A DNA stretch of 64,000 nt. Source: Streptomyces sp. NRRL S-118 (GTDB lineage: Bacteria > Actinomycetota > Actinomycetes > Streptomycetales > Streptomycetaceae). Made by a program: the position numbers and the translations under genes. Positions 61,970 through 64,000 of the stretch are shown piece by piece. The notes under the pieces were generated by a model, which was given only the letters and a program-made list of their open reading frames with translations, was not told the DNA's origin and did not search any database. Location of the stretch: positions 71,482 through 135,481 of the forward strand of contig NZ_KL591009.1 in the NCBI RefSeq assembly GCF_000716335.1. The letters run 5' to 3'. Numbering within the stretch: the first letter of the stretch is position 1; every line of letters begins with the position of its first letter.

Positions 61970-62869
61970 CTACAGCCAGCCCGCGTACTCCAGCAGCAGC
62001 TCGCCGTCCTGCCGCCGCCCCGCCGCCAGCGCGCGGGTGCCCGACTCCACGGCCCGGAACAGCGTCCAGCCGCGCAGCCGCTCGCGGTCCACGTCCAGCG
62101 AGTCGGCCAGCCTGTTCACCCGGCGGCGCGCCACCGACGCCCCCGAGGCCGTCGCGACCAGGTCCTCGACCCGGTCCCGCGCCAGCCGCGCCAGGTCGTA
62201 CGCCCGCTCGCCCACCACCGGGTCGGGCCCCACCGCCAGCCACGGCGTACGGTCCCCGGCCAGCACCTTGCCCTGCCGGAACGCCCCGTGCAGCAGCAGC
62301 TCCTCCGGCGCGCTCGCCACCAGTTCCTCGCGCGCAGCCAGCGCCGCCGCCACCAGATCGGCGTTCTCCGCGTCCTTCGCCGCCCGCATGGCCTCCGCCT
62401 GGCCCGCCGTGCGCTCTGCGACCGACGGGAAACCGTGGCCCTCGGGCGGACCCACCCACAGCCGCCGCACCGTGCCCGCCGCCTCCAGCAGCGCCTTGGC
62501 CTCGGGCAGCGAGCGCAGCGACACCTCGGTGTGCAGCCGCTCCAGCAGGAGCCCCGGCCCCCCGGGGGAGGCGTCCAGGGCCCGCACCGCACCCCAGCCG
62601 TCCCAGTGCGCCAGTGCCGCCAGCTCGAGCTCCGGCGCGGCGGACGGCGGGGCCAGCTTCAGCGCCGCGGCCCGCTCCTCACGGTCCCGCACGAGCACGA
62701 CGACGCTGCTGCGGCCGCCCGGGACGACGACCCGCTCCGCCCGGAGCTCCCGGCGGGCCAGCGCGTCCTCGACGATGCCCGGCAGCCGGTCCAGCCAGTC
62801 CCGAGCGGCCGCGTCCCCGTACACCTCGCCGAGCGCCCGCACCAGTCGCTGCGGCGGTTCGAAAGCCAT
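61970..62869 (-). CDS. Degenerate APH-family (aminoglycoside/hydroxyurea phosphotransferase-like) kinase
   Basis: 299 aa from ATG 62869 (ggaagggaa about 13 bases upstream). The fold is that of APH(6)/hydroxyurea kinases: N-lobe lysine K71 in AALKLAP, gatekeeper-type E110 region LLLERL, C-lobe AYDLARLARDRVEDL. The catalytic loop, normally HGDxHxxN, reads HGAFRQGK at 194-201, and the metal-binding Asp of IDP is Gly (AVGPDP, G214). The lost Asp, Asn and second Asp predict no phosphotransfer, so it is probably a pseudokinase with a binding or regulatory role. It lies in a housekeeping region between the slipin and a DUF4439 gene. Confidence 0.83.
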   Translation of the reverse strand: MAFEPPQRLVRALGEVYGDAAARDWLDRLPGIVEDALARRELRAERVVVPGGRSSVVVLVRDREERAAALKLAPPSAAPELELAALAHWDGWGAVRALDASPGGPGLLLERLHTEVSLRSLPEAKALLEAAGTVRRLWVGPPEGHGFPSVAERTAGQAEAMRAAKDAENADLVAAALAAREELVASAPEELLLHGAFRQGKVLAGDRTPWLAVGPDPVVGERAYDLARLARDRVEDLVATASGASVARRRVNRLADSLDVDRERLRGWTLFRAVESGTRALAAGRRQDGELLLEYAGWL

Positions 62870-63016
62870 GCGTGCGTTGTTCCCTTCCACCGGCCGGGGC
62901 TCACAGTCCTCTCGTCGTCGCGTTCCGCGGCGCCGCGGAACGGGCGCCGCCGTCGCCACACGGCGAGCCGCACCCCGAAGCCGCCGGGCGGCTCCTGCCC
63001 TCCGCGCCGGCCCGGC

Positions 63017-63439
63017 TCAGCTGCCCGGCCGCTCGGCGAGCCCAGGAAAGGCTACGCCGCTGCCCCGCCAGCGCACGGCCCGCACCGCGGCTTCCCGCAG
63101 CGCACCCGCCGCCTCCCGCCGCAGCGGGCCCTCGGCCGCCCGCACGAGATCCGCGTAGACGCCCGCGATCCGGTCCTCCAGCTCGGCGGCCAGCCGGACC
63201 GCCGCGGCCGCGTCCGGCACCGCGAACGGCAGCGCGTACCCGGCGGCCGCCGCCGCGGGCTTCGCGCCCAGATCGCGCACCGTCCGCACCAGCGCGTCCC
63301 GGCGGGCGCGGTGCGCGGCGTACGCGGCGGTCGCCTCGGCCCGCCGGTCCTCGCCGACGCGGGCGCCGACGACCCCGTACCCGTACACGGCCGCGTGCTC
63401 GGCGGCGAGTGCCGCCTGGACGGCGTCCAGGGCGCTCAT
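63017..63439 (-). CDS. DUF4439 (ferritin-like) domain protein
   Basis: 140 aa, all-helical. It begins MSALDAVQAALAAEHAAVYGYGVVGARV, with AAEHAAVYGYG matching the first helix of DUF4439 ferritin-like proteins, followed by AAYAAHRARRDALVRTVRDLG, a proline-rich loop, and LAAELEDRIAGVYADLVRAAEGPLRREAAGALREAAVRA. Candidate metal ligands are E14, H15, H43 and E85-type residues, but a complete di-iron set is not evident. It lies 33 bases after the partial lipoprotein gene on the same strand. Function unknown; in Streptomyces such a gene typically precedes rimP/nusA. Confidence 0.88.
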   Translation of the reverse strand: MSALDAVQAALAAEHAAVYGYGVVGARVGEDRRAEATAAYAAHRARRDALVRTVRDLGAKPAAAAAGYALPFAVPDAAAAVRLAAELEDRIAGVYADLVRAAEGPLRREAAGALREAAVRAVRWRGSGVAFPGLAERPGS

Positions 63440-63472
63440 GAGCGGTTCCTCTCCCTCTCGTCGCGCGGGGCG

Positions 63473-64000
63473 CTACGCGCCCCGGCCGGCGGTCAGCAGG
63501 TATGCCTGCGCGGCGGTCGCGGCCCCGACGGACGCGAGCAGCCGCGCGTACTCCGGCGGGGCGTCCGCCAGCGCGGCGGTGTGCGCGTCGGAGGCCTTCC
63601 GGGCGGCCGTGGCCAGCCCGGCGAGGGCGGCGCCCGGGTCCTGCGGCACGGGGTCGGCCGCGGCGGCCGGAGAGCTCGCCGGGGCCGCCGGGGCGCCGGG
63701 GGAGGGTGTCACCGCGCCGGGCGCGGCCGCTCCGGAGTCGGGGCCCGGCGTGGCGGGGGCGCCCGTGCCGTCCTCGCCCAGGGCGGCCGTGTGGGCCGCC
63801 ACCGCCGCGCGCAGCGGGAACAGCCGGACGCCCAGCGAAGGGTAGGCGGCCAGGACCGCGTCGTACCGGGCCAGCAGCGCCGCGCTGACCGCCACGGAGC
63901 GCCGCCGCAGCCGCGCCTCCTCGCGTGCCGCGCGCTCGGCCGCGGACGCGGTGCGCGGCGTACCGGCCCCCTCGCCGGACGAGCACCCGGCGGCCCACAG
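63473..64000 (-). CDS. Putative lipoprotein, N-terminus cut off by the window edge
   Basis: At least 175 codons in frame; the gene enters the window at 64000 reading on the minus strand, so its start is missing. The first visible residues LWAAGCSSGEGAG look like the end of a signal peptide with a lipobox AAGC. This is followed by a charged helix (AAERAAREEARLRRRSVAVSAALLARYDAVLAAYP), a Pro/Ala/Gly linker, and a helical C-terminus (AGLATAARKASDAHTAALADAPPEYARLLASVGAATAAQAYLL). The YDAVL ... HTAAL ... AHTAAL repeats suggest a ferritin-like or four-helix domain like that of its neighbour. A possible internal start at 63895 is unlikely because the frame continues upstream. Confidence 0.75.
   Translation of the reverse strand: MWAAGCSSGEGAGTPRTASAAERAAREEARLRRRSVAVSAALLARYDAVLAAYPSLGVRLFPLRAAVAAHTAALGEDGTGAPATPGPDSGAAAPGAVTPSPGAPAAPASSPAAAADPVPQDPGAALAGLATAARKASDAHTAALADAPPEYARLLASVGAATAAQAYLLTAGRGA

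Noticed and set aside
61970..62869. Aminoglycoside resistance gene
   Set aside because: The catalytic Asp and Asn and the metal-binding Asp are all replaced, and it lies in a housekeeping neighbourhood.

Overview
The window is a stretch of high-GC (roughly 70% or more) actinobacterial chromosome with many GTG starts, 1- to 4-base translational overlaps and long spurious open frames on the antisense strand. Gene content and order (rlmN, thiamine transporter, polyamine/GABA catabolism genes, then dxr - site-2 protease - ispG - GNATs - proS, running toward the rimP/nusA region) point to Streptomyces or a close relative. I see no rRNA, tRNA, insertion sequence, prophage or CRISPR array.

Layout. 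55-5162: rlmN, a TPP riboswitch and the thiamine ABC operon thiB-thiP-thiQ. 5241-11045: an orphan sensor kinase, a secreted lysyl-oxidase-like protein, a LOG-family protein and a secreted alpha/beta hydrolase. 11046-13307: a repeat-filled intergenic region and a two-gene ABC exporter. 13520-17015: the first half of an amine-catabolism locus (aminotransferase and Lrp/AsnC regulator on the minus strand, an aminobutyraldehyde-type dehydrogenase divergent from them). 17117-26020: a membrane Ser/Thr kinase, a beta-lactamase-fold hydrolase, a tightly coupled minus-strand operon (Ada-family deaminase - GDPD - histidine kinase - response regulator), a DUF4190 protein and a NADAR protein. 26196-33394: a six-gene operon with a second aldehyde dehydrogenase, a PotDABC-type spermidine/putrescine transporter and a gamma-glutamylputrescine-oxidase-like flavoprotein. 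33578-36601: a conserved hypothetical, a chitinase with a DasR-type operator and a PAP2 phosphatase. 36881-45323: gabT, a VirD4/HerA-like membrane ATPase, a PucR regulator, a DMT exporter and a succinate-semialdehyde-type dehydrogenase. 45511-49051: an unfamiliar two-gene unit (186-aa protein plus 991-aa membrane M48 metalloprotease). 49334-53634: a long acyl-CoA dehydrogenase, an atypical EPSP synthase and a lipoprotein. 53696-60883: dxr, site-2 protease, ispG, two GNATs and proS. 60896-64000 (minus): slipin, a degenerate APH-like kinase, a DUF4439 protein and the 3' part of a lipoprotein gene that continues past the window edge.

How the genes work together. The genes at 13520-17015, 26196-33394, 36881-38215 and 40734-45323 can be read as one dispersed pathway: polyamine import, oxidation or transamination to 4-aminobutyraldehyde or its gamma-glutamyl form, oxidation to GABA, transamination by GabT, and oxidation of succinate semialdehyde to succinate. 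AsnC- and PucR-type regulators lie beside it, and related TGTCC...GGACA palindromes lie upstream of two of its genes. dxr and ispG are two MEP-pathway enzymes flanking a site-2 protease. The deaminase is likely an aminodeoxyfutalosine deaminase of menaquinone synthesis rather than an adenosine deaminase.

Less ordinary features: the 186-aa/M48 pair, the EPSP synthase carrying alanine at the glyphosate-discriminating glycine position, a kinase whose extracellular part looks like an internal duplication, a pseudokinase of the APH family, a chromosomal VirD4/HerA-like ATPase without other secretion genes, and two minisatellites (26-bp and 36-bp units). All boundaries and assignments come from reading the sequence; no database search was possible.
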